From Scybalousia_A sp052170555 (GTDB taxonomy: Bacteria; Bacteroidota; Bacteroidia; Bacteroidales; P3): 64,000 nt of DNA. The DNA lies in the NCBI GenBank assembly GCA_052170555.1, contig JBQNAI010000002.1, positions 263,103 through 327,102 of the forward strand. Reading direction: 5' to 3'. The notes beneath the pieces were generated by a model. That model searched no databases. It was not told where the DNA came from and saw nothing but the letters and a program-made list of their open reading frames with translations. Of this stretch, positions 10,112-18,005 are shown one piece after another; position 1 is the first letter of the stretch, and each line of letters starts with the position of its first letter. Made by a program: the position numbers and the translations under genes.

Positions 10112-10169
10112 TTGCTAACTCCAAAATAGACTGCAAAGATATGAAAATTTGAAAAAAAATATGAAATAT

Positions 10170-10200
10170 TTTGCCAATTTAATAAATTGTTATAATTTTG
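10170..10200 (+). promoter_or_regulatory. Promoter of tRNA-Gln
   Basis: TTTG (10170-10173), a 19-base spacer and TAATTTTG (10193-10200), an exact Bacteroidota promoter. The tRNA begins 28 bases after the -7 box. Confidence 0.8.
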
Positions 10201-10227
10201 CACCTCGTATTTGGATGATACGAACAC

Positions 10228-10298
10228 TGTCCCATGGTGTAATGGTAACACAGCAGATTTTGGTTCTGTCGTTTCTAGTTCGAATCTAGATGGGACAA
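10228..10298 (+). tRNA. tRNA-Gln (TTG)
   Basis: Cloverleaf folds by eye: acceptor TGTCCCA/TGGGACA, D stem GTGT/ACAC, anticodon stem GCAGA/TCTGT with loop TTTTGGT (anticodon TTG), T arm TCTAG-TTCGAAT-CTAGA. Discriminator base A; CCA is not encoded. Confidence 0.95.
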
Positions 10299-10639
10299 CA
10301 ATAAGGGGCTAGTAATCAGCTCCTTATTTCTTTTTATGGTGACTTTCAATAAATTTACTGTCATAACTTTGTAAAACTTTATATTCTCCTGGCAATATTT
10401 TGGCTAAAAATTTAACTTCGAAAACGGAACAAATTAATAATTTTCAATTTACTATGGTTGTCCGAGCAATTGTAATGCAGGATAAAAATGAATTTGCAAT
10501 ATTTTATTGCCTATAGTATAAGAAAAAGTAGAGGCAACATAAAGTTGCCTTTCAATATTAAAGATAAAAGTAGAGCCGAATCTCTGAGATTTATAAAAGT
10601 ACGATTTTCCCGTTTTTTGAAATTTTCTTATTAAAATAA
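10299..10639. other. Intergenic after tRNA-Gln, no gene seen
   Basis: About 340 bases of AT-rich sequence with stops in all frames. GACTTTCAATAAATTTACTGT near 10341 vaguely resembles the 21-bp repeat family but is too diverged to call. Confidence 0.5.
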
Positions 10640-10670
10640 TTTGCTATTAAAATAATTATTTGTAATTTTG
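10640..10670 (+). promoter_or_regulatory. Promoter of the outer-membrane barrel/rsmE/DUF4159 genes
   Basis: TTTG (10640-10643), a 19-base spacer and TAATTTTG (10663-10670), an exact match to the Bacteroidota consensus, about 50 bases before the ATG at 10719. Confidence 0.8.
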
Positions 10671-10718
10671 AAAGTTGAAATGGACTTATTACACTAATAA
10701 TTAATTTTAAAGAGGATA

Positions 10719-11525
10719 ATGAAAAAAATGATTATTTCGGGAACGTTTTTGTGTATTTTACTATCCATGACGTTGATGTCTTTTGCCACGGGGGATTGGC
10801 GTAAAGGTATTTGGAACAGAGACATATCTGAGCATTTGCTTTGTTTTAATGTAGAAACAATACCTGTTTTGACGGAGGCTTTCAAGAGTACTACACCATG
10901 GGCTTTTGGGTTCAATACAGGATATGAATATAAAATTAGACCGAGTATTATACACAGTAGAATATCTTTCGGATTTGGTGGGCATTTTGGTGTATCTCGT
11001 TATTTTGGATCTAACATTAATACTACTGTTATTGGGCATGAACTTAATCAACGATGGGATTCTTACAAGTCTTTTACAGAGATACCTTTGTTATTGGACG
11101 TAAATATGTATTTTAACTTCAAAACAAGTAATATTTTTATTGGTGTAGCAGGAGGAATAAACTTGATGCTTGGAGAAAGAGATGCTTCGTTGAACCAAAT
11201 AGGTCCTTCATCTACCTCTGAATTGGAAAGGCAATATTTAGTCCAATTTGGCAAGGAGGTAGATATAGTTTCCATTCAACTAAATGAAAACAATGTATCA
11301 TTAAATCATATAATACCTACTTTTCGTGCTATAGTCGGTTATACATATGAGTTTTCGCAAGATTGGAGTATGAGAATTAAAGTAGGAGTAGATTATCAGA
11401 TGAAATACGCAGACGAATATAAAGGATTTCATCTAGATTCAGACTATTACGAATACTATCATCGTCATGATTCACCGCAGATGCTTAATCCTTTCTTTTC
11501 AATAGGTTTACTTTATTCATTGTAA
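10719..11525 (+). CDS. Outer-membrane beta-barrel protein of unknown function
   Basis: A 268-residue protein with an N-terminal signal peptide (MKKMIISGTFLCILLSMTLMS, cleavage near FATG). Alternating amphipathic strands rich in Gly, Tyr and Phe follow, ending in an aromatic-hydrophobic strand (SIGLLYSL), as in small porin-like barrels. I do not recognise a named family. It heads a plus-strand run with rsmE five bases downstream and DUF4159 after that, and has its own clear promoter. It probably resides in the outer membrane; substrate or role cannot be stated. Confidence 0.75.
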   Translation: MKKMIISGTFLCILLSMTLMSFATGDWRKGIWNRDISEHLLCFNVETIPVLTEAFKSTTPWAFGFNTGYEYKIRPSIIHSRISFGFGGHFGVSRYFGSNINTTVIGHELNQRWDSYKSFTEIPLLLDVNMYFNFKTSNIFIGVAGGINLMLGERDASLNQIGPSSTSELERQYLVQFGKEVDIVSIQLNENNVSLNHIIPTFRAIVGYTYEFSQDWSMRIKVGVDYQMKYADEYKGFHLDSDYYEYYHRHDSPQMLNPFFSIGLLYSL

Positions 11526-11530
11526 CATAA

Positions 11531-12235
11531 ATGCAATTATTTTTCGTTGATGGTTGTTCTATAGACGAGTCAATCACGCTGAATAAGGAGGAAAGTTTTC
11601 ATATTTATAAAGTATTGAGAATGAGAGAGGGGGATGATATTTTCCTTACTGATGGTAAAGGAGGGCTTTTTGAGTGTACTATATTGGAAGCTACTCCTAA
11701 GAGATGTACAGTAAAACTTGTTAAAACTCAATATAATTACCAACAACGCTCATACAAAATACATTTAGCAATAGCTCCAACTAAAAATATTAATCGTATG
11801 GAATGGTTATTAGAAAAAGCTGTGGAGATAGGCATAGACGAAATAACACCTATCGTAACTGAGCATTCGGAACGTAGAACTATAAATATGGAGCGTTTGG
11901 ATAAGATACTTGTTTCTGCAATGAAGCAGTCTATCAAGTGTTTCAAACCAAAAATGAATGATTTGACAAAATTCTCTACACTAATTAATAATTTGAATGA
12001 AGAAAAGAGATATCTCTGTTGCTGTAACAATGAAAATAAAGTAATGATCAAGGACGACTATTCTCCGAATAGTTCAGTTATTTTATTTATCGGACCGGAG
12101 GGGGATTTTTCTAACTCTGAGATTTCCCAAGCAAAAATTACAGGGTGCAAACTTATTTCTTTGGGAGAACAACGTTTGCGGACAGAGACTGCAGCACTGT
12201 ATGCTATAAGTAATATTCATTTTTTAAACCAATGA
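11531..12235 (+). CDS. rsmE: 16S rRNA m3U1498 methyltransferase RsmE
   Basis: A 234-residue SPOUT-class methyltransferase of usual length. The N-terminal PUA-like domain has HIYKVLRMREGDDIFLTDG. The C-terminal trefoil-knot domain has LLEKAVEIGIDEITP, LFIGPEGDFSNSE (the SAM-binding loop) and SLGEQRLRTETAALYAISN. It methylates N3 of U1498 in 16S rRNA of the assembled small subunit using S-adenosylmethionine. It overlaps the next gene by four bases (ATGA), so the two are translationally coupled. Confidence 0.96.
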   Translation: MQLFFVDGCSIDESITLNKEESFHIYKVLRMREGDDIFLTDGKGGLFECTILEATPKRCTVKLVKTQYNYQQRSYKIHLAIAPTKNINRMEWLLEKAVEIGIDEITPIVTEHSERRTINMERLDKILVSAMKQSIKCFKPKMNDLTKFSTLINNLNEEKRYLCCCNNENKVMIKDDYSPNSSVILFIGPEGDFSNSEISQAKITGCKLISLGEQRLRTETAALYAISNIHFLNQ

Positions 12236-12885
12236 AGAAAATTATTTTATATTTTTCTTATATAAGTATGTTAGTATTTTGTGTTGCACAAAATACTAAC
12301 ACTATAGCGTTATTGAAATACAACGGGGGGGGAGACTGGTATGCCAATCCCACATCTTTGACCAATTTGATAAGATTTTCTAATCAACAACTAAAAACTA
12401 AGCTTTCGGATGATTATGCTACTGTTGATGTGGGTTCTTCCGAATTGTTTTTTTTCCCATTTTTGCATTTGACAGGGCATGGCAACATAGTATTTTCAGA
12501 AAATGAAGCAAAAAATTTGCGAAATTACCTTTTGGGAGGAGGTTTTTTGCATATAGATGATAATTATGGATTAGATAAATTTATAAGAAGAGAAATGAAA
12601 AAAGTTTTTCCCGAACAGGATTTTGTTGAAATACCATTTACTCACCCTATATATCACCAGAAATTTAACTTCCCTAATGGTTTGCCAAAGATTCATGAGC
12701 ACGATAACCTTGCTCCCAGAGGCTATGGGATATTTTGGGAAGGAAGATTGGTTTGTTTTTATTCTTATGAAACGGACTTGGGAGACGGTTGGGAGGATAC
12801 CTCCGTACACGGTGATACAGAGGAACGTCACATGAAGGCTTTGCAAATGGGAGTTAATCTTTTGCAGTTCGTTTTTATGCAATAG
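12232..12885 (+). CDS. DUF4159 domain protein, exported
   Basis: A 217-residue protein with a signal peptide (MKKIILYFSYISMLVFCVAQ). The mature part matches the DUF4159 pattern: LLKYNGGGDWYANPTSLTNL near the start, then FPFLHLTGHGNIVFS, LLGGGFLHIDDNYG and the conserved ETDLGDGWED and MGVN stretches. DUF4159 has a glutamine-amidotransferase-like fold and no established function. It is translationally coupled to rsmE. The product is probably periplasmic. Confidence 0.88.
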   Translation: MKKIILYFSYISMLVFCVAQNTNTIALLKYNGGGDWYANPTSLTNLIRFSNQQLKTKLSDDYATVDVGSSELFFFPFLHLTGHGNIVFSENEAKNLRNYLLGGGFLHIDDNYGLDKFIRREMKKVFPEQDFVEIPFTHPIYHQKFNFPNGLPKIHEHDNLAPRGYGIFWEGRLVCFYSYETDLGDGWEDTSVHGDTEERHMKALQMGVNLLQFVFMQ

Positions 12886-13111
12886 TGATTATATTTAAGG
12901 TTTTTACCAAATTTCTTCGTAGTCTTTTGTCATTTACTGATATGATAACATTTGCATTGTTTATATCTTAACTCTTAGAGAGTTGAGGTATTTATTTGTG
13001 AGCATATTCTACAAATAGAAAAAATTTAATCTTTTTTATATTGAGTTAGCGTTACCTTAACCATTAAAAAATTTAAGTAAGAAATAAGATATATTAAGAA
13101 GTATTAGCGGG

Positions 13112-13561
13112 ATGTTATCTATAATTGTGATTGCCTGTTCAATAGTATTGATAGCTATGATTATAGACTTAATTAGCGGAGTAAATAAAGCAAAGATACG
13201 TGGCGAGGTAAGAAGTTCGCTTGCCTTAAAGCGTTCTTTGAGTAAATTTATTTCATATGAGGGTGGTATGCTTATTGGTGCTTGCGTAGATATACTTATA
13301 CATTTCAGTAAAGTGTATAAGTTATTCCATTTGGACAATATCTACGGTGTGCCTATTGTAACGTGTACTGTCGGAATCTTTCTTTGTATCGTTGAATGGC
13401 GAAGCATTAGAGAAAAAGCAGACGAAAAGACACGTGATGAACTGCAAAAGATTGAACAAGTTGCAAGCAAGGTACTTGATAAGCAAGAGTTAGCAAGTAC
13501 CTTGAAAGAGGCTATAATTGAGGCATTGAAGAATAACACTCAAAAACAAGTAAGCGAATAA
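13112..13561 (+). CDS. Phage holin family protein
   Basis: A 149-residue membrane protein with about three hydrophobic helices (res 1-22, 50-66, 79-94) and a charged C-terminal coil (EKADEKTRDELQKIEQVASK). The motif IDLISGVNKAKIRGEVRSS after the first helix is typical of Bacteroidota phage holins, which form inner-membrane holes at lysis. The stop overlaps the start of the next gene (TAATG), as in phage lysis cassettes. No endolysin gene is beside it, which suggests a remnant. Confidence 0.75.
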   Translation: MLSIIVIACSIVLIAMIIDLISGVNKAKIRGEVRSSLALKRSLSKFISYEGGMLIGACVDILIHFSKVYKLFHLDNIYGVPIVTCTVGIFLCIVEWRSIREKADEKTRDELQKIEQVASKVLDKQELASTLKEAIIEALKNNTQKQVSE

Positions 13562-14163
13562 TGAAAGAATTACTTAAAAGTGTCAGCCATTGTTTGCTGA
13601 TAATACTTGTTGTAATGGTCGTTGTTCAATATTGCACAAACAAATCTTTGAAAGAAGATAATGCAAGGTTGCAACAAAATGAAGTTGCACTATCTCAAAA
13701 GATGAAGACTTGGCAAGATAAAGAGGGAAGTTATATTGCACAGGTTCAGTCGTTGCAAGTAGGTAAAGATGAGTTAATGCAGATTGCCAGCGAAGAAGCC
13801 GAAGAAGTTAAAGCATTGCAAATAAAACTGAAAAGGCTACAATCTTATAGTGAAAGCGGATTGTTATCCGAATATCACGTGGATACTATAAGGGTGTATG
13901 ACAGTATTTTTATACGTGATAGCATTATTGACACTATGCAATGCATAGACTATGCAGATGATTGGTTTCAGATGTATGGATGTATTGAGGATAACAGATA
14001 TACAGGTGAAATATATTGTTTTGATACCTTGATACAGGTTGTTGAGCGAATCCCTAAAAAGTTTCTGTTTTTCAAATACGGAACGAAAGGATTTCAACAG
14101 ACAATCAAAAGTAAAAATCCTCATTCTCGTATAGTGTATAGCAAAAGTATTCTATTGAAGTGA
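13561..14163 (+). CDS. Phage-type membrane-anchored coiled-coil protein (DUF6549/i-spanin-like)
   Basis: A 200-residue protein with one N-terminal membrane helix (CLLIILVVMVVVQYC, res 12-26), then about 80 residues of coiled coil (KEDNARLQQNEVALSQKM...) and a beta-rich tail. Topology and the position overlapping a holin gene resemble inner-membrane spanin (Rz-like) or DUF6549 proteins of Bacteroides phages. The spanin role is inferred from context only. A terminator hairpin follows 25 bases after the stop. Confidence 0.6.
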   Translation: MKELLKSVSHCLLIILVVMVVVQYCTNKSLKEDNARLQQNEVALSQKMKTWQDKEGSYIAQVQSLQVGKDELMQIASEEAEEVKALQIKLKRLQSYSESGLLSEYHVDTIRVYDSIFIRDSIIDTMQCIDYADDWFQMYGCIEDNRYTGEIYCFDTLIQVVERIPKKFLFFKYGTKGFQQTIKSKNPHSRIVYSKSILLK

Positions 14164-14187
14164 TTTTTCTTTTTTCATATTGCTTTT

Positions 14188-14219
14188 AGAGGTTACAATT
14201 TACGTTGTAGCCTCTTTTG
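14188..14219 (+). terminator. Intrinsic terminator after the holin pair
   Basis: AGAGGTTACAA (14188-14198) pairs with TTGTAGCCTCT (14205-14215) with one G-U pair and a 6-base loop, followed by TTTTG. It separates the holin genes from the toxin-antitoxin-chaperone-like cassette, which has its own promoter. Confidence 0.75.
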
Positions 14220-14311
14220 TTATTGTAACTAAACCTACCGAAATCGGTGGTTTTTAGTGGATTTTGTCAGTTTTGTAATTTATAAAATTTATAATATTTT
14301 ACAAAAAAGTT

Positions 14312-14341
14312 TTTGTAATCTTGTAAAACTTTGTAACTTTG
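14312..14341 (+). promoter_or_regulatory. Promoter of the toxin-antitoxin-chaperone-like cassette
   Basis: TTTG (14312-14315), an 18-base spacer and TAACTTTG (14334-14341). The -7 box covers a TTG codon at 14339, so that codon cannot be the translation start. The transcript probably begins within a few bases of the ATG at 14351, so the first message would be nearly leaderless. Confidence 0.75.
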
Positions 14342-14350
14342 CAAACCGAA

Positions 14351-14857
14351 ATGAATAGTATCGGTTATCATACGGCAAATAGTGAGTTAGGCAAATTATA
14401 TAAACCTTTATATTGTTCTGACAATAGTGCTTGGTTGGGTACCGGGTATTATTTTTGGCAAGATATGGATTTTGCAGAGAGATGGGTTTCGGTGAAAAGA
14501 TATAAATATTATGATGTTTATGAAGCCGAATTAAATACAGAGAATTGTCTTGATACTGTGTATTCTGAAGAAGCAGATAGAAAGTTTAATGAATGGCTAA
14601 ATTTTTGTGATAACCTTATTGATAAAAGAAAATTAAAAATAAAACGTGAGGATAGATTGAGTACTATTTTTAACTTAATGAAAAATGAAATTTTTAAGAA
14701 GTTAAATATTACAGGGATTAGATATGCAGATATTCCACAGGGAGAGTTAGATAGCAAATACAAGCCTTTGTATCCACGTAAGAGAATTCAATATGTAATC
14801 TATTCGCAGAAAGATATAAACCGTTTTTCACGTATAATAGAGAAAGAGAGGGTATAA
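14351..14857 (+). CDS. ADP-ribosyltransferase-like protein, putative toxin of a toxin-antitoxin-chaperone cassette
   Basis: A 168-residue soluble protein. The start is ATG 14351 because the longer TTG frame overlaps the promoter. Features reminiscent of PARP/DUF3990-type ADP-ribosyltransferases: GYHTAN near the N-terminus (candidate NAD-binding His), WLGTGYYFWQD with following AERW (the Gly-x-Gly-Tyr-Tyr-Phe strand) and a late strand RIQYVIYSQKDI, where PARPs usually have the catalytic Glu; here the aligned residue looks like Gln. The similarity is weak and read by eye. It is followed without a gap by a small gene and a SecB-like chaperone, the order of CmdTAC systems, in which the toxin ADP-ribosylates mRNA. 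Role as a toxin is inferred. Confidence 0.6.
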   Translation: MNSIGYHTANSELGKLYKPLYCSDNSAWLGTGYYFWQDMDFAERWVSVKRYKYYDVYEAELNTENCLDTVYSEEADRKFNEWLNFCDNLIDKRKLKIKREDRLSTIFNLMKNEIFKKLNITGIRYADIPQGELDSKYKPLYPRKRIQYVIYSQKDINRFSRIIEKERV

Positions 14858-15084
14858 TGATAAAGTTTACAAAAGAGTTAGCGGAAAAGATAGATAATAT
14901 CTTTAAAGGTTTCTCGGAAGAAGAACTTGCTCAAAGATTGATAGAATCTTATAATGAAATTAAGCAAGTAGACAGAGATGTATTGACAACATCGTATGCT
15001 CAAGCCCAAATAAACGTTACGATAAATATGTCTGACAATTTTGATGTTAGCGGAATTTTTATTGGATTAGAAAAAGCAGCATAG
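14857..15084 (+). CDS. Small acidic protein, putative antitoxin
   Basis: A 75-residue protein (MIKFTKELAEKIDNIFKGF...). The first half is predicted helical with charged residues. The second half (AQAQINVTINMSDNFDVSGIFIGLEKAA) is beta-like and hydrophobic, the kind of aggregation-prone tail that chaperone-addicted antitoxins expose to SecB. No DNA-binding motif is recognised. Its ATG shares a base with the stop of the toxin-like gene (TAATG) and the SecB-like gene starts two bases after its stop, so the three are one unit. The antitoxin role is inferred from size and position. Confidence 0.55.
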   Translation: MIKFTKELAEKIDNIFKGFSEEELAQRLIESYNEIKQVDRDVLTTSYAQAQINVTINMSDNFDVSGIFIGLEKAA

Positions 15085-15086
15085 TT

Positions 15087-15503
15087 ATGGATAATGCAAA
15101 GATTCAATTAAAGCAGATTATATTTCCGAAATCTTCTCTTGTAGCAGAGCCTCAGGAAAAGTTAGAACAAAAGGATGTGGAATTATCAGCCAATGTTACG
15201 ACACAATCCGCTTTAGTTAAAGGAGTAGATAATGCGTTTGTAATAATTATTGTAGTGGAAACTGCGACAAATGTTGGAATACATATTAATGTTGAATGTC
15301 AGGCTGTTTTTGTTGTAGATACAAAAATTGATATAGAGTTTCTACAGACGCATTTTGTTAAACTTAATGCACCTGCTATAGTTTATCCTTTTGTTAGGAG
15401 TTTTGTATCAAATTTGTCTGTAAATGCAGGTTTTCCTGCAATAATATTACCTGCGATAAACTTTGCTTCAGAAAAATCGTCTGAAGACGATAAGAAATCA
15501 TAG
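15087..15503 (+). CDS. SecB-like chaperone
   Basis: A 138-residue protein resembling SecB: a beta-sheet N-terminal core, then the most diagnostic stretch NAPAIVYPFVRSFVSNLSVN followed by AGFPAIILPAINF, matching SecB's PxxLFPYxRExIxxLxxxxxFPxLxLxPxNF pattern. SecB proteins are tetrameric cytoplasmic holdases. Solitary SecB-like proteins next to two-gene cassettes are known to stabilise antitoxins in toxin-antitoxin-chaperone systems. Here it is the third gene of a tight operon in a mobile remnant. It ends in an acidic/charged tail (SEKSSEDDKKS). A housekeeping export role is less likely given this location. Confidence 0.78.
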   Translation: MDNAKIQLKQIIFPKSSLVAEPQEKLEQKDVELSANVTTQSALVKGVDNAFVIIIVVETATNVGIHINVECQAVFVVDTKIDIEFLQTHFVKLNAPAIVYPFVRSFVSNLSVNAGFPAIILPAINFASEKSSEDDKKS

Positions 15504-15569
15504 AGTAGTATCGGTGATAACATAAAGTACTTTAAATAAAATCCCCGTAGGTGGAAAATACTACGGCTC

Positions 15570-15599
15570 GCCATTATCAAAGATAGTGGCTTATTTTTT
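15570..15599 (+). terminator. Intrinsic terminator after the SecB-like gene
   Basis: GCCATTATC (15570-15578) pairs with GATAGTGGC (15582-15590), one G-U pair, loop AAA, then TTATTTTTTG. A second small hairpin CCGTAG/CTACGG (15545-15550/15561-15566) lies just before it. Confidence 0.8.
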
Positions 15600-15724
15600 G
15601 TTTACTACCATTTTTCTGTCCTTACGAAAATGGTTCTTGTGTTAAAAAATCTCCATTTCTTTAACGTGATAACTCATAAAGTGGCTAAATTTGACCTTTT
15701 TTAATTCCCCTGTTTTCGTGGATT

Positions 15725-15844
15725 TTAACTTGCCTGTAACTTGCTATTTTATTTGCAGAGGAAATCACATTCAGTTGTAATATGCTATTATTCAGTTAGT
15801 TTTTATTGTCGCAGGAAATCACATTTAACTTGCTGGTAATTTGC
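15725..15844. repeat. Two pairs of direct repeats beside the integrase remnant
   Basis: TTAACTTGCCTGTAACTTGC (15725-15744) recurs at 15825-15844 with 17 of 20 bases equal, exactly 100 bases away. AGGAAATCACATT (15759-15771) recurs exactly at 15813-15825. The second copies overlap or abut the 3' end of the integrase. They may be integrase/excisionase arm-binding sites or traces of a nested insertion. The rest of 15600-15824 holds no gene. Confidence 0.6.
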
Positions 15845-16980
15845 CGAGTATATAATCAATAACTTTTCTGTTGGCTTCATCAACTTTCTTTTGATTGAAG
15901 TCAATGTAGATGTCCGTTACGGAGTTGCCCCCGTGTCCGAGTGCAGCGGCTATGGTTTCCTTTGGTATCTCTAATTCGGCTGCTATCGTTGCTCAAGTAT
16001 GCCGAGCATAATACGATGAAAGTTTCGGTTCAATAGAAGTAATTAGTTTTTTGTTGTATTCGCCATATTTTATTTTACCGAGTTTCTTTAATGTATTGTC
16101 AAGGTGATTGGTAAAGTTTTCGCGGTACGGAATGTCAAGCAAATATTCTGTACCTCTGTAACGTTTGATTATTTCCATTGCTTCGGGTTCTATCTTTATT
16201 GAATATAGCCTGCCCGTCTTAAATCTTTTGTACTCTATACGGTTATTTACTATTTCTTTGACGTTTAACAAGTCTTTTACGTTGATACCTATTAAATATA
16301 TCATCAATAGGAAAATATCCCTTAATTTCTCTTTTTTTTCGTTCTCGGGTTGTAATGCTATGAGTTGTCTAACTTGTTCAAGAGTTAAAGAGCGTTTGCG
16401 TGTTGCCTCGTGCTTTATCTTAAATTTATGGAATGGGTAACAATCCGAAGATATGATTTCTTCGCTTATTGCATAGTTGAATATTGCACGGATATTACGA
16501 AAGATGATGGAAATAGTATTTATGGAGATGTTGTCTGTTTTCAATTTCAGTTTATAGCAAAGTTATAATTTTTTAAGCATATACTTGTAGGCTTGTTTGT
16601 TTTTTCTTGTTGCTTTGTTGTAATGAATTTCCTTGTGACTTCAAGGAATGTAGGCGTTTTATCTACTAAGTCATATTCAGATACTGCACGGCGGATTTTC
16701 TTTTGATGTCATCAAGTGATAGAGTACTGAAAGCATTGTCAATCCTCATTTTGAGTAATATGTCCTCCATAGTAAAAAGTTTCTTTGTGAGGATTGCGTT
16801 ATATACTTCTGCGTTACGAATATTTATAACGGTGTTGTTAATCAGACAACCGTCTTTGACATAAACGTCTGTACCGAGAATTATGCTACCTTTACCCGAT
16901 ATGTTGCAATAGAGTTTTACGGGGTAGGTGTTGTCGTTGAGTATTCTCCTCTTGTCAAGAATCAATTTAATTTTTCCCAT
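15825..16980 (-). pseudogene. Tyrosine recombinase/phage integrase, broken
   Basis: Read on the minus strand, an integrase starts at the ATG at 16980 (MGKIKLILDKRRI...) but is interrupted at least three times. The N-terminal frame stops at 16666, while the continuing protein (EYDLVDKTPTFLEVTRKF) is in another frame. An in-frame TAA lies at 16563-16565. A TGA at 15993-15995 replaces what looks like Trp in ARHT-W-ATI. Downstream of it the frame still encodes ALGHGGNSVTDIYIDFNQ with the catalytic His and Tyr, ending KLPAS at 15825. The longest intact piece lacks the catalytic tyrosine, so the enzyme is dead. It points away from the adjacent tRNA cluster, its likely former target. Confidence 0.88.
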
Positions 16981-17203
16981 AGCGTTTGACCCGTTTTCTA
17001 CATTTGCGAAGAATTTGCAAAATAATGCAAAGTTATTGCGTGTTTTTGCAACGCTTTTGCAAAGAAATAAACTTTTTTTATTGATTTTTGACTGCCCTTT
17101 TGCAAAGAATTGTGACGACATGCACACATTAGGGCATTATATATAGTTCTATTTAATTAAATAGGCTTTATAAACATTAGAGTTACAAAGACTTTCTCTT
17201 TTG

Positions 17204-17277
<74 letters not shown>

Positions 17278-17294
17278 ATTCTATCCCTCTTAAG

Positions 17295-17369
17295 TCGGGG
17301 TAGTAAGATTCGAACTTACGACCTCCACATCCCAAATGTGGCGCGATGACCGGACTACGCTATACCCCG
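17295..17369 (-). tRNA. tRNA-Pro (TGG)
   Basis: Minus strand. Anticodon stem CCACA/TGTGG with loop TTTGGGA (anticodon TGG); T arm GTAAG-TTCGAAT-CTTAC; acceptor CGGGGTA/TACCCCG; discriminator A. Confidence 0.95.
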
Positions 17370-17413
17370 AATTTATTATAAAGAACTCTCTCCCGTCCAT
17401 TTCTCCAAACTAG

Positions 17414-17500
17414 CGGAGAATGGGGGATTCGAACCCCCGGTACCCATACGGGTACGACAGTTTAGCAAACTGTTGGTTTCAGCCACTCACCCAACTCTCC
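17414..17500 (-). tRNA. tRNA-Ser (GCT)
   Basis: Minus strand, class II with a long variable arm (GTACCCGTATGGGTAC). Anticodon stem ACAGT/ACTGT with loop TTGCTAA (GCT). T arm GGGGG-TTCGAAT-CCCCC; discriminator G. Confidence 0.95.
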
Positions 17501-17521
17501 GTAGAGGCTGATTTAGGATTG

Positions 17522-17552
17522 CAAAGTTACTACAATTTTTATTACTAGCAAA
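17522..17552 (-). promoter_or_regulatory. Promoter of the Ser-Pro-Arg tRNA cluster
   Basis: On the minus strand TTTG (17552-17549), a 19-base spacer and TAACTTTG (17529-17522), an exact consensus match 22 bases before the first tRNA. Confidence 0.85.
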
Positions 17553-18005
17553 TTTTTTTTGTTTTTTTTTTGAATTTCTTTTCTTTTCTTCTATATTGAT
17601 GATTGATTTATTGTATTATAGCTATATTTAGCTATAGTTATAATGTACAATGAGAAGATGTCTTTTGTTATCAATTTTTGAATATAATCATCGGAAGGAG
17701 TATATAAAATTTTTTGTTATTACATGAATAAAATTTCTTTCTGATAAAATACCTTCTTTCAAGTAAAAAAATAAATTTTATTTAAATAAGACTGATTTGA
17801 ATTCTAACTGTAAAAACGCAGCACATATGCTAATTAGCAAGAATATTTTTTGAAAGTAATAAATTAAAGTCAAGAGACAATTTATTACTCTCACACTTTA
17901 ATTTATCAATCTTTCAAAGTGATCCTTTGCATCTATGTTATTTCATTTTATATGCAAATCAAGATAAATATTATAATTGAATTATTTTTTTTCTTATACA
18001 AATAT
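17553..18005. other. Intergenic, contains a 21-bp-type repeat; no gene seen
   Basis: About 450 AT-rich bases between the tRNA cluster and hpt. The only structure is an inverted repeat, ATAAATTAAAGT (17859-17870) with ACTTTAATTTAT (17895-17906), which contains one unit (AAAGTCAAGAGACAATTTAT, starting 17867) of the intergenic 21-bp repeat family. It may end hpt transcription coming from the right. Confidence 0.6.

Noticed and set aside
12886..13111. Left attachment site of the mobile remnant
   Set aside because: I looked for a copy of the tRNA-Arg 3' end and for words shared with 17100-17220 and found none.
14339..14350. TTG start for the toxin-like gene
   Set aside because: The codon lies inside the -7 promoter box, so it would not be in the message.
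16666..17127. An intact 153-residue gene starting at 17127
   Set aside because: The first 49 codons are a low-complexity upstream extension; the integrase family start is the ATG at 16980 and the frame is truncated.
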